DNA of 64,000 bases from Streptomyces dioscori. GTDB lineage: Bacteria > Actinomycetota > Actinomycetes > Streptomycetales > Streptomycetaceae. The position numbers and the translations under genes are program-made. This document shows, one piece after another, positions 53,537 through 61,328 of the stretch. Every line of letters starts with the position of its first letter. The stretch's first letter is position 1. The stretch lies in the NCBI RefSeq assembly GCF_003024195.1, contig NZ_KZ679049.1, forward strand, positions 268,513 through 332,512. The letters are read 5' to 3'. The notes beneath the pieces are model-generated. The model saw only the letters and a program-made list of their open reading frames with translations. It made no database searches and had not been told where the DNA came from.

Positions 53537-54691
53537 TTACTGCAGATACGCCGGGGTGCCCACGGGCAGCGTAAATCGGAACTGTGCGCCGCCCTCGGGG
53601 GCGCGGCCGACGGTGATGGTGCCGCCGTGGGCTTCGACGATGCCCTTGACGATGTACAGCCCGAGGCCGGTGCCGCCGCGCTTGCTGCCCCGCCAGAAGC
53701 GGGTGAAGACGCGGTTCATGGACTCCTCCGGGATTCCGGGGCCCTCGTCGCTCACCGTGACCGACGTGCAGACGTCCTCCCCTTCGCGGGGCGACGGCGC
53801 GGGCTCCACGTCGATGGTGACGGTTCCCTCGCCGTGCCGCACCGCATTTTCCAGCAGATTGCTGAGGACCTGGTCGACCTTGTCGGGGTCGGCCCACAGG
53901 TCGGGCAGCGGCTGGCCGATGCGCAGCAGGAAGCGGTCGGCGGACTGTCCTGAGGCCACGTACGCCTGGATGTGGCGGCCGACGGCGGCGCCTATGTCCA
54001 CCGGCTGCCGCCGTACCTCAAGGCGCCCGGAGTCGATGCGGGAGATGTCGAGGAGTTCGGCGATGAGGCGGGTGACCCGGTTGGCGTCCGCGTCGACCGT
54101 CTCCAGCATCAGCTTCTTCTGGTCGTCGGTGAAGCGCTCCCACTTGGCGAGCAGTGTGGCGGTGAAGCCCTTGACGGAGGTGAGCGGCGAGCGCAGTTCG
54201 TGGGCGACCGTGGCGATCAGCTCGGCGTGGCTGCGCTCGGTGCGGCGGCGGCCCTCGGTGTCGCGGAGCGAGACGACGACCCGGCGGACCGGTCCGGTGG
54301 GCCGCACCCGTACGTACCGCGCCGTGACCAGGACCTCGCGGCCGCCGGGAAGCAGGAGGTTGCGCTCGGGCTGCCCGACCCGGATCGCGAGTCCGCCGTA
54401 CGGGTCCGTCAGCTGCCACCAGCGGCGGCCTTCGAGGTCCTCCAGGGGCAGGGCCCGCTCCAGATGGTGGCCGAGTGCCTCGGCGGCCGGGGTGGCGGTG
54501 ATCCGGGCGGCGGCGGCGTTGAAGCAGATCACCCGGCCGCGTTCGTCGGCGATCACGAGGCCGTCGGGGAGGTCGTCGGGGTCGATGCCGAGCTCTTGGA
54601 TGCTCGCGGGATCGGCGTGCCGGGGCGCGGGCGCGCTCCGCACCTCGTGTGCCCGCAGCGCGCTCTGCGCACCGCTCGTGCCGACACTCAT
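53537..54691 (-). CDS. PAS-domain sensor histidine kinase
   Basis: This 384-residue kinase has a PAS-like region ('LPDGLVIADERGRVICFN'), the H-box His164 ('ATVAHELRSPLT'), N-box ('VLSNLLENAVRHGEG') and G-boxes ('DEGPGIPEE', 'GGTGLGLYIVKGI'). It has no TM and is probably cytoplasmic. No response regulator is adjacent. It lies between trmH and pheS in the leftward core block. Confidence 0.93.
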   Translation of the reverse strand: MSVGTSGAQSALRAHEVRSAPAPRHADPASIQELGIDPDDLPDGLVIADERGRVICFNAAAARITATPAAEALGHHLERALPLEDLEGRRWWQLTDPYGGLAIRVGQPERNLLLPGGREVLVTARYVRVRPTGPVRRVVVSLRDTEGRRRTERSHAELIATVAHELRSPLTSVKGFTATLLAKWERFTDDQKKLMLETVDADANRVTRLIAELLDISRIDSGRLEVRRQPVDIGAAVGRHIQAYVASGQSADRFLLRIGQPLPDLWADPDKVDQVLSNLLENAVRHGEGTVTIDVEPAPSPREGEDVCTSVTVSDEGPGIPEESMNRVFTRFWRGSKRGGTGLGLYIVKGIVEAHGGTITVGRAPEGGAQFRFTLPVGTPAYLQ

Positions 54692-54815
54692 CCCCGTACC
54701 CCACCTCTCGTCCGGCATCCGGGGCCAACCTCCCTGCTCAAGCGCAGCCGAGAGCTTGGGGGGCGGGTCCCCGGGCCCGTCACCCTACTAGCTGGGAGTG
54801 ACCGGACGGACCCCC

Positions 54816-55658
54816 TCAGGAACGAGCACGGCGGGCACGCTGCGCGCGAGCCGACGCGTAGAGACATACGGCGGCGGCCGTCGCGAGGTTCAGGCTTTCG
54901 GCCTTGCCGTGGATCGGTACGCGCACGACGGCGTCCGCCAGCGCACGCGTCTCCGCCGGGAGCCCCCACGCCTCGTTGCCGAAGACCCAGGCGGTCGGCC
55001 CGCCCATGGTGCCCTTGTCGAGTTCGTCGTCGAGGTCGTCCTCGCCCGCGCCGTCGGCGGCCAGGATGCGTACGCCGGCGTCCCTGAGCCCTTGCACGGC
55101 CTGCTCCACGGGGACGCCGACCGCGACGGGCAGGTGGAACAGCGAGCCGACCGACGCCCGTACGGACTTGGGGTTGTAGAGGTCGACGGAGGCGTCGGTG
55201 AGGACGACGGCGTCGGCGCCGGCCGCGTCGGCGCAGCGCAGCACGGTGCCCGCGTTGCCGGGGTCCCGGACGTGCGCCAGGACGGCGACCAGCTTGGGCC
55301 GGGCCGCGACGATCTCTTCGAAGGGGGTGTCCAGGAAGCGGCAGATGCCGACGAGTCCCTGCGGGGTGACGGTCGTCGAGATGTCCGCGATCACGTCGTC
55401 GTCGGCGAGGTGCAGCCGGGCTCCGGCGTCCCGGGCCTCCCCCACGATGTCGGCGTACCGCTCGGCGGCGTCGACCGTGGCGAACAGTTCGACGAGCGCG
55501 GGTTCGCCGCCGACGCGGTGGGCGGCGGCCTCCCGTACGGCCTGGGGGCCCTCGGCGAGGAACAGCCGCTCCTTGCCCCGGAAGCTGCGCCTGGCGAGCC
55601 GCCGGGCGGCGGAGACGCGCTGCGAGCGGGGGGAGATCAGCTCGGGGCCGGTGGGCAT
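54816..55658 (-). CDS. TrmH/SpoU-family rRNA 2'-O-methyltransferase
   Basis: This 280-residue protein has an N-terminal substrate-binding region ('SFRGKERLFLAEGPQAVREA') and a SPOUT knot domain with motif 1 ('RDPGNAGTVLRCADAAG'), motif 2 ('VFGNEAWGL') and motif 3 ('PIHGKAESLNLATAAAVCLY'). It methylates ribose in 23S rRNA with SAM. It follows rplT in the same direction. Confidence 0.95.
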   Translation of the reverse strand: MPTGPELISPRSQRVSAARRLARRSFRGKERLFLAEGPQAVREAAAHRVGGEPALVELFATVDAAERYADIVGEARDAGARLHLADDDVIADISTTVTPQGLVGICRFLDTPFEEIVAARPKLVAVLAHVRDPGNAGTVLRCADAAGADAVVLTDASVDLYNPKSVRASVGSLFHLPVAVGVPVEQAVQGLRDAGVRILAADGAGEDDLDDELDKGTMGGPTAWVFGNEAWGLPAETRALADAVVRVPIHGKAESLNLATAAAVCLYASARAQRARRARS

Positions 55659-55869
55659 GGCTTCACCTTCGGTTCACGGGCAGCGGCGGAGCGCCCTCTG
55701 TTGTTTCCGCCGCGGCGGTGCTCTGCCACGACGGCGGATTCCGGCGGTGCCGATCCGGCCGACTCCACGCGCAGCGAGAAGAAACCACATGAGAACAAAA
55801 CAAATGTGGGCCCGCAGCCGTGAGGCGAGCGAGCCCACACACAGGTTCCGGCCGAGGCCAGCGCCAGCG

Positions 55870-56253
55870 TCACGCAGCCTTGGGCGCGTTGACGTCCGAC
55901 GGCAAAGCCTTCTGCGCGACCTCGACGAGCGCGGCGAACGCGCCCGCGTCGTTGACGGCCAGCTCCGCGAGGATCTTGCGGTCCACCTCGATGTTGGCGG
56001 CGTTCAGACCCTGGATGAGGCGGTTGTACGTCATGCCGTTCTGGCGGGCCGCAGCGTTGATGCGCTGGATCCACAGCCGGCGGAAGTCGCCCTTGCGCTT
56101 CTTGCGGTCGTTGTAGTTGTAGACCAGGGAGTGGGTGACCTGCTCCTTGGCCTTGCGGTACAGACGCGAACGCTGACCGCGGTAGCCGCTGGCGGCTTCG
56201 AGGATCGCCCGGCGCTTCTTGTGGGCGTTGACTGCCCGCTTGACGCGTGCCAC
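55870..56253 (-). CDS. rplT: 50S ribosomal protein L20
   Basis: This 127-residue protein has the expected L20 sequence ('[25 protein letters not shown]', '[22 protein letters not shown]'). The start is GTG at 56251-56253. L20 binds 23S rRNA and often autoregulates the infC-rpmI-rplT operon. Confidence 0.99.
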   Translation of the reverse strand: MARVKRAVNAHKKRRAILEAASGYRGQRSRLYRKAKEQVTHSLVYNYNDRKKRKGDFRRLWIQRINAAARQNGMTYNRLIQGLNAANIEVDRKILAELAVNDAGAFAALVEVAQKALPSDVNAPKAA

Positions 56254-56347
56254 TTGTTAACTCCTTGTAGCGGGACCGTGGTGGTCGTCACACGGTCCGA
56301 AATCGACTGGGTCCCGGTCCTGACGTGCGGCGCCGAAGCGCCGGACG

Positions 56348-56542
56348 TCACTTGCCGAGAAGCTTCTTGATCTTCTTGGCGTCGCCCGGGGCCATCTCGG
56401 CGTTGCCGGTGAGGCGGCGCGTCACGCGCGACGACTTGTGCTCAAGCAGGTGGCGCTTGCCGGCACGCTCGCGGAGCACCTTGCCGGAGCCGGTGATCTT
56501 GAAGCGCTTGCTGGCACCGCTGTGCGACTTGTTCTTCGGCAT
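56348..56542 (-). CDS. rpmI: 50S ribosomal protein L35
   Basis: A 64-residue protein beginning [20 protein letters not shown] and ending '[14 protein letters not shown]', diagnostic of L35. It is short, as usual, and sits between infC and rplT. Confidence 0.99.
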   Translation of the reverse strand: MPKNKSHSGASKRFKITGSGKVLRERAGKRHLLEHKSSRVTRRLTGNAEMAPGDAKKIKKLLGK

Positions 56543-56671
56543 GGCGCCGTTCTCTCCTCGTCGGTGGCGTTCCTGTGCCCGGTCGTCAGACCGGGCACAA
56601 CGGAACGTCATATGTATCGGTTGACGTCCCCGGACTCGCGTCCGGAAACCCCTGGGACTCGCACCCCGGGA

Positions 56672-57349
56672 TCAGGCTTCGGCGGGAGCCTCGGCCGGGG
56701 CCTCTGCGGCCTCGGTCGCGGCGACCTCCTCGTCGGAGATGTCGTCACCCGCGTGGTTCTGCGACTTGCCCGGGTTGGCCTTCGCCTCCGCCTTGCGGGC
56801 CGCCTGGGCCTCGCGGGCTTCGGCCATCGCCTCTGTCTTCTTCTTGTGCGGGCCGAGAACCATGATCATGTTTCGGCCGTCCTGCTTCGGGTTCGACTCG
56901 ACGAACCCGAGGTCCTCGACGTCCGAGGCGAGCCGCTGCAGCAGTCGGTAGCCGAGTTCCGGCCTGGACTGCTCGCGACCACGGAACATGATCGTGATCT
57001 TGACCTTGTCGCCCTGCTTGAGGAACCGGACGACGTGACCCTTCTTGGTGTCATAGTCGTGCGGGTCGATCTTCGGCCGGAGCTTCATCTCCTTGATGAC
57101 CGTGTGCGCCTGGTTCTTGCGCGCCTCACGGGCCTTCATGGCCGACTCGTACTTGAACTTGCCGTAGTCCATGAGCTTGCAGACCGGCGGACGCGCGGTC
57201 GCGGCCACCTCGACCAGGTCGAGGTCGTACTCCTGCGCAAGCTCCAGGGCCTTGGCAAGCGGAACAATCCCGACCTGCTCACCGCTGGGACCGACAAGTC
57301 GTACCTCGGGAACGCGAATCCGGTCGTTGATGCGGGGCTCGGCGCTGAT
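56672..57349 (-). CDS. infC: Translation initiation factor IF-3 (non-canonical AUC start)
   Basis: This 225-residue protein has the full IF-3 N-domain ('[25 protein letters not shown]', '[25 protein letters not shown]') and C-domain ('[22 protein letters not shown]') plus an actinobacterial acidic Ala/Glu tail. No ATG, GTG or TTG lies in frame before the conserved N-domain. An ATC at 57347-57349 sits 4-5 bases after a strong GGAGG, so AUC is the likely start. IF-3 discriminates against such codons, giving autoregulation, as with E. coli AUU. A GTG/ATG-started form at 57208 would lose the N-domain. Confidence 0.95.
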   Translation of the reverse strand: MSAEPRINDRIRVPEVRLVGPSGEQVGIVPLAKALELAQEYDLDLVEVAATARPPVCKLMDYGKFKYESAMKAREARKNQAHTVIKEMKLRPKIDPHDYDTKKGHVVRFLKQGDKVKITIMFRGREQSRPELGYRLLQRLASDVEDLGFVESNPKQDGRNMIMVLGPHKKKTEAMAEAREAQAARKAEAKANPGKSQNHAGDDISDEEVAATEAAEAPAEAPAEA

Positions 57350-57774
57350 GGATCCTCCTCGGATAGCACCACACGGCTGTCTGGCAGACAGCTCGCGTAC
57401 GTCTTCTCACTGAACCAACCGCCATGGGACATGAAAAATGCCCCGGACGGGACACAGGCGGTGGCTCCAAGGATGACCGGAGCACCGCCGCGGTCAACCG
57501 CGGGGCGCATATCCAGCGGCTCCATCGTCCGTACGGAACGATGGGGGCCGCCTGACCGGGTGACCCGCCTTCCCGGAGGATGGTCGGGTGGGAGTTCGGA
57601 GCCTCCACTTGTGGGCCGGGCACAGGAGTGTCCGGCCGGTCGTTACACAAGGTTAGCAGTTCCCCCCGGGTGGTGCGAATCGGTGTGCGCGCACCGGTTC
57701 CGGCTCTCGCGCGCGCGGGGTGTACGCGTCTCCCGCGGGCGGGGCCCGGCGGGCCGGGGCCTATCGTGTGGGGC
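57350..57774 (-). promoter_or_regulatory. infC leader region with hairpins
   Basis: A 425-base gap upstream of infC. On the infC (minus) strand an imperfect hairpin spans 57516-57551, with gcggc/gccgc and catcgt/acgatg stems around a central CCGTACGG. A smaller CCCG-CGGG hairpin followed by a T-run lies near 57434-57451 and could be an attenuator. L20- or IF-3-based control is plausible by homology but not shown here. Confidence 0.5.
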
Positions 57775-58131
57775 ATGAGTGACACCCCTCCTGAGTCCCC
57801 CGGTTTCGACGACATGACCCGCGACATCGCCGAGGTCCCCGCGGTCGAGGTCCTGGTCACGGTCGCCGTGAACCTGATGAGCGCCGCCGCCGTGAAGCTC
57901 GGCCTGTCCGAGGAGGGCGACAAGTACAAGGACCTCGACGAGGCCCGCAAGCTGGTCCACGCCCTGGCCGGGCTGCTCGACGCGAGCGCGACCGAGATCA
58001 GCTCCTTCCACGCCTCGCCGCTGCGCGACGGCCTGAAGTCGCTGCAGCTGGCGTTCCGCGAGGCGTCGCTGGTCCCGGACGAGCCGGGCCAGGGCCCGGG
58101 CGAGAAGTACACGGGTCCGGTCTACGGCTGA
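57775..58131 (+). CDS. DUF1844 protein
   Basis: This 118-residue helical protein has the DUF1844 pattern ('PAVEVLVTVAVNLMSAAAVKLGL', 'DLDEARKLVHALAGLLDA'). Function is unknown. It is conserved beside infC in Streptomyces and divergent from it. Confidence 0.93.
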   Translation: MSDTPPESPGFDDMTRDIAEVPAVEVLVTVAVNLMSAAAVKLGLSEEGDKYKDLDEARKLVHALAGLLDASATEISSFHASPLRDGLKSLQLAFREASLVPDEPGQGPGEKYTGPVYG

Positions 58132-58160
58132 TACCGACCGCCTCCTCGCACGGGGCGTAT

Positions 58161-58892
58161 CTACTGGCGTACGTACAGGGGCTCGCCCGGTGGCGTCGCC
58201 TCGGCCGGCAGGAGTGCCAGGTCGAGGCCGCGCACCAGGCGGGCCCTCAGTGTCTCGTCGGCCGCGAGCCGCCGGGCGACGGCCTGCGCGGCGCCGGCCG
58301 GGTCGGCGGCCGGGTCCAGCACGAGGGCCAGGGTGCCGTCGGCCCGCCCGGGGCCGAGGTGGGCGCGCAGCACCAGGGGCTCGGCGGCGACCGCGGCGCG
58401 TACCGCGGCGACCACGGCGGGGTCGGCCAGCGGGTCCGTCGTCGTACGCCCCTCGGCGAGCGCCAGCAGCGCCGGTCCTGTCAGCTCGTACGCGACCGGT
58501 CCCGCCAGGTCCAGGACGACCGTGTCGGCCTTCTCGTGCGCGGCGGCCTGGAGGGCCTGGCGCAGGGGTACGGCGACGGGGCGGGCCGCCGGGTCCCAGC
58601 GGGCCAGCGACTCCGTGGAGGTGAAGGCGGGCAGCGCGGTGCGGTCGCCGGCCTTCAGGGTGGGGACGGCCATGTCGCTGGTCTTCTCGCGGCGCAGACC
58701 GTTCTCGTCCTCCTCGACCTCGCCGAGCACGGCGACGACCGGTACGAGGAGCCGCGCGTCCTTGAGGGCCGCCAGGACGGGGCCGTGCGCGGACCTGTCC
58801 TCGGCCCAGGCCGCGAGCGCCGCGCTCAGCCGGGGGTCGGCGGAGCCGTCGTCGTCGGAGAAACCGGGGTCGGGGATGTTCTTGTTCGCCAC
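58161..58892 (-). CDS. SseB-family protein
   Basis: This 243-residue protein has an SseB-like N-terminal domain ('LSAALAAWAEDRSAHGPVLAALKDARLLVPVVAVLG', 'LPAFTSTESLARWDP') and a C-terminal beta-rich part. The start is GTG at 58890-58892. Function is unknown. Confidence 0.85.
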   Translation of the reverse strand: MANKNIPDPGFSDDDGSADPRLSAALAAWAEDRSAHGPVLAALKDARLLVPVVAVLGEVEEDENGLRREKTSDMAVPTLKAGDRTALPAFTSTESLARWDPAARPVAVPLRQALQAAAHEKADTVVLDLAGPVAYELTGPALLALAEGRTTTDPLADPAVVAAVRAAVAAEPLVLRAHLGPGRADGTLALVLDPAADPAGAAQAVARRLAADETLRARLVRGLDLALLPAEATPPGEPLYVRQ

Positions 58893-59104
58893 GGGAGCCG
58901 AGCCTATCGGTGGCGCCCGCCCAGCTGATCCGCCGGGCCGACCGCTTGATCCGCCGGCCGACCGCGCGCTTTGCCCGTCCCTGCCCGCGCCTGTCCGTCC
59001 CGGAAACAGGCTGTTCACCGGACTCAGGGGTTTCTCAGCGATCCCTGACACGCTTCTCACACGCGTCTAACCGGGCGCACAGTGGCACGCCCCAGGCTCG
59101 CGGC

Positions 59105-60073
59105 ATGTTCCCTCACAGAGCACGCCGGCACGGTGACCGCCCGTCCCGCGCCAGGCCGCTCGGGCACGCGGCGATCGCCTCCCTCGTCCTGCTCGGCGCC
59201 ACGGCCTCGGGGACGGTGTACGTGACGGCGCGGGCGCACGACGCCGGTGAACTCGTATCCTCCTCGGCGTCCCGGACGACAGCCACCAAGGAGGCGACCG
59301 TGGAACCTGTGACGGCACCCACGTCGGCGGAGCCCGCCTCCGTGTCCGGGGACGCGCTGCTCGCCGAGGCGATGGAGTCCGTCCCTGTGGAGGCCGGTGC
59401 GCGGCTGTCGGTGGCGGTGCTGGACACGGAGTCCGGGCTGAGCGCGGTGTACGGGGACGCGGCCTTCGACACCGCGAGCATCGTGAAGGCCGACATCCTG
59501 GCCGCGCTGCTGCTGCAGGCGCAGGACGCGGGGCGGGAGCTCACCGCGCAGGAGAGGACGTACGCCTCCGCGATGATCCGCGACAGCGACAACGCGTCCG
59601 CCACCGCGCTGTGGAAGGCGATCGGTCAGGCGCGGGGGCTGGCGGCGGCCAACGCGCGTCTCGGCCTCGACGACACCGAGGGCGGCGACGGAGCGCTGTG
59701 GGGACTGACGCAGACCACGGCCGCCGATCAACTCACCCTGCTGGGGCAGGTGTTCGGGGATACGGCCGACTCGGAGCTGGACGCGGGCTCCCGGTCGTAT
59801 CTGCGGGGGCTGATGGGTGACATCGCCGCGGGGCAGGACTGGGGGGTGTCGGCCGCGGGGCCGGCCGGGTTCGCCCTGAAGAACGGGTGGCTGCCGCGGA
59901 CCGCGACCGGACTGTGGGACATCAACAGCGTCGGGCGGGTGGAGGCGGACGGCCGCGAGTACCTCGTCGCGGTGCTGTCGGACGGCAACTCCACGAAGGC
60001 CGAGGGGATCTCGATGGTGGAGGCGGCGGCGAAGGCCGCAGTGCGCGCCCTGACGGAGCCCTCCGAGAACTGA
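59105..60073 (+). CDS. Class A beta-lactamase-like serine hydrolase
   Basis: This 322-residue secreted or membrane-anchored protein has an N-terminal TM/signal ('IASLVLLGATASGTVYVTA'). It has the SxxK motif Ser125-x-x-Lys128 (SIVK), the SDN motif Ser161-Asp-Asn163 and a degenerate KTG (KNG in 'LKNGWLP'). It is probably a penicillin-interacting or esterase-like enzyme rather than a true lactamase. The ATG at 59105 is preferred over upstream ORF starts. Confidence 0.88.
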   Translation: MFPHRARRHGDRPSRARPLGHAAIASLVLLGATASGTVYVTARAHDAGELVSSSASRTTATKEATVEPVTAPTSAEPASVSGDALLAEAMESVPVEAGARLSVAVLDTESGLSAVYGDAAFDTASIVKADILAALLLQAQDAGRELTAQERTYASAMIRDSDNASATALWKAIGQARGLAAANARLGLDDTEGGDGALWGLTQTTAADQLTLLGQVFGDTADSELDAGSRSYLRGLMGDIAAGQDWGVSAAGPAGFALKNGWLPRTATGLWDINSVGRVEADGREYLVAVLSDGNSTKAEGISMVEAAAKAAVRALTEPSEN

Positions 60074-60119
60074 GGCTCGCCGCAGGTCGCTGAGGCTTAC
60101 GGGATGTCGGAGTGGCGGC

Positions 60120-61328
60120 TTACGGGGTGTCGGGGTGGCGGGGCCGTCTGCTGCCTCGCCAGAGGATGGTCGCCATGACGAGGAGGACGCCGCCGACGCT
60201 GCCCGCCAGGGGGCCTGCCCAGGCGGTCGAGGGTCCGTCGTCCTCGGCGGTGTCGGGGCCCTTGCCGAAGTACTGGTCGGAGTTGGCCGCCGCCCTCAGG
60301 TTCTCCGGCTTCAGACCGGCCGCCGCCTTGATGGCGGCCGCCGGGTCCACGAAGCCGTATCCCAGGGAGTCGTCACGGCCGCCGGAGGGTGCGTTGCGGG
60401 CCGTGTCCTCAAGGAGGTCCTTGATCTGCGCCGGGGACAGCCCGGGGTGCGCGGCCTTGACCAGGGCGACGGCCCCGGAGACGAAGGCCGAGGCGGCGCT
60501 GGTGCCCCAGCCCTCGTAGTACTTGCGGTCCGGATCGGCTATCACCACGTCGACGCCGGGGGCGCTGACCGTGGCGTACCAGCGGCGGGTGGAGAACGAG
60601 GCGCGGGTCCCGTAGCGGTCGACGGCGGTCGCGGCGATCACACCCGGGTAGGCCGCCGGGTACGAGATGTGGTCGCCCTTCTCGCCGCCGTTGCCGGCCG
60701 AGGCGATGACGGCGGCGCCCTTCTTCAGGGCGTACTGCACGGCGGCGTCCTCGGCGGGCTCCGGGTGGGCGGACTTGGAGTCGTCGCCGAGGGAGAGGTT
60801 GATGACGTCGGCGCCGTGGTCCGCGGCCCAGCGGATGCCTTCGGCGAGGGCGTTGCCGCGGGTGTTGCGGGCCTTGCCGCGGGCCGAGTCGCCGTCTTCG
60901 AGGATCACGCGGACCGGGAGGATCTTCGCCTCGGGGGCGATGCCCATGACTCCCTCGTCGCTGCCCGAGCCGTGTCCGTGGCCCGCGATGATGCCGGCCA
61001 TCGCCGTGCCGTGCCGGGCCCAGGGGCGGTCTCCGCGGCCGGCGCCGAAACCGACCATGTCCTTGCCGTCGAGGACGTTGCCCGCGAGGTCGGGGTGTTC
61101 GTCGTCGACACCCGTGTCGAGGACGGCGACGGTGATGCCCGCGCCCTTCGTCGTCTGCCACGCCTCGGTCGTGTGCATCGCCTCCAGCGCCCACTGCTTG
61201 GCGCGGATGCCGTCGGCGTGGGCGGCGGTGGAGGGCAGGAGGGCGAGGCCCGCGGCCAGCGTGACGACCAGCAGGCCCCTCGCGCGGGGCGGCGCTCCGC
61301 GGGCTCCGCGCGGGGTCCGGGGGCTCAT
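60120..61328 (-). CDS. Mycosin-type (S8) subtilisin protease
   Basis: This 402-residue protein has a signal peptide, the catalytic triad Asp71 (LDTGVD), His106 (RHGTAM) and Ser277 (WGTSAAS), and a C-terminal TM ('PLAGSVGGVLLVMATILW'). Mycosins process type VII secretion substrates. Its ATG overlaps the stop of the proline-rich partner by 4 bases (ATGA). No ESX ATPase is visible in the window. Confidence 0.92.
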   Translation of the reverse strand: MSPRTPRGARGAPPRARGLLVVTLAAGLALLPSTAAHADGIRAKQWALEAMHTTEAWQTTKGAGITVAVLDTGVDDEHPDLAGNVLDGKDMVGFGAGRGDRPWARHGTAMAGIIAGHGHGSGSDEGVMGIAPEAKILPVRVILEDGDSARGKARNTRGNALAEGIRWAADHGADVINLSLGDDSKSAHPEPAEDAAVQYALKKGAAVIASAGNGGEKGDHISYPAAYPGVIAATAVDRYGTRASFSTRRWYATVSAPGVDVVIADPDRKYYEGWGTSAASAFVSGAVALVKAAHPGLSPAQIKDLLEDTARNAPSGGRDDSLGYGFVDPAAAIKAAAGLKPENLRAAANSDQYFGKGPDTAEDDGPSTAWAGPLAGSVGGVLLVMATILWRGSRRPRHPDTP

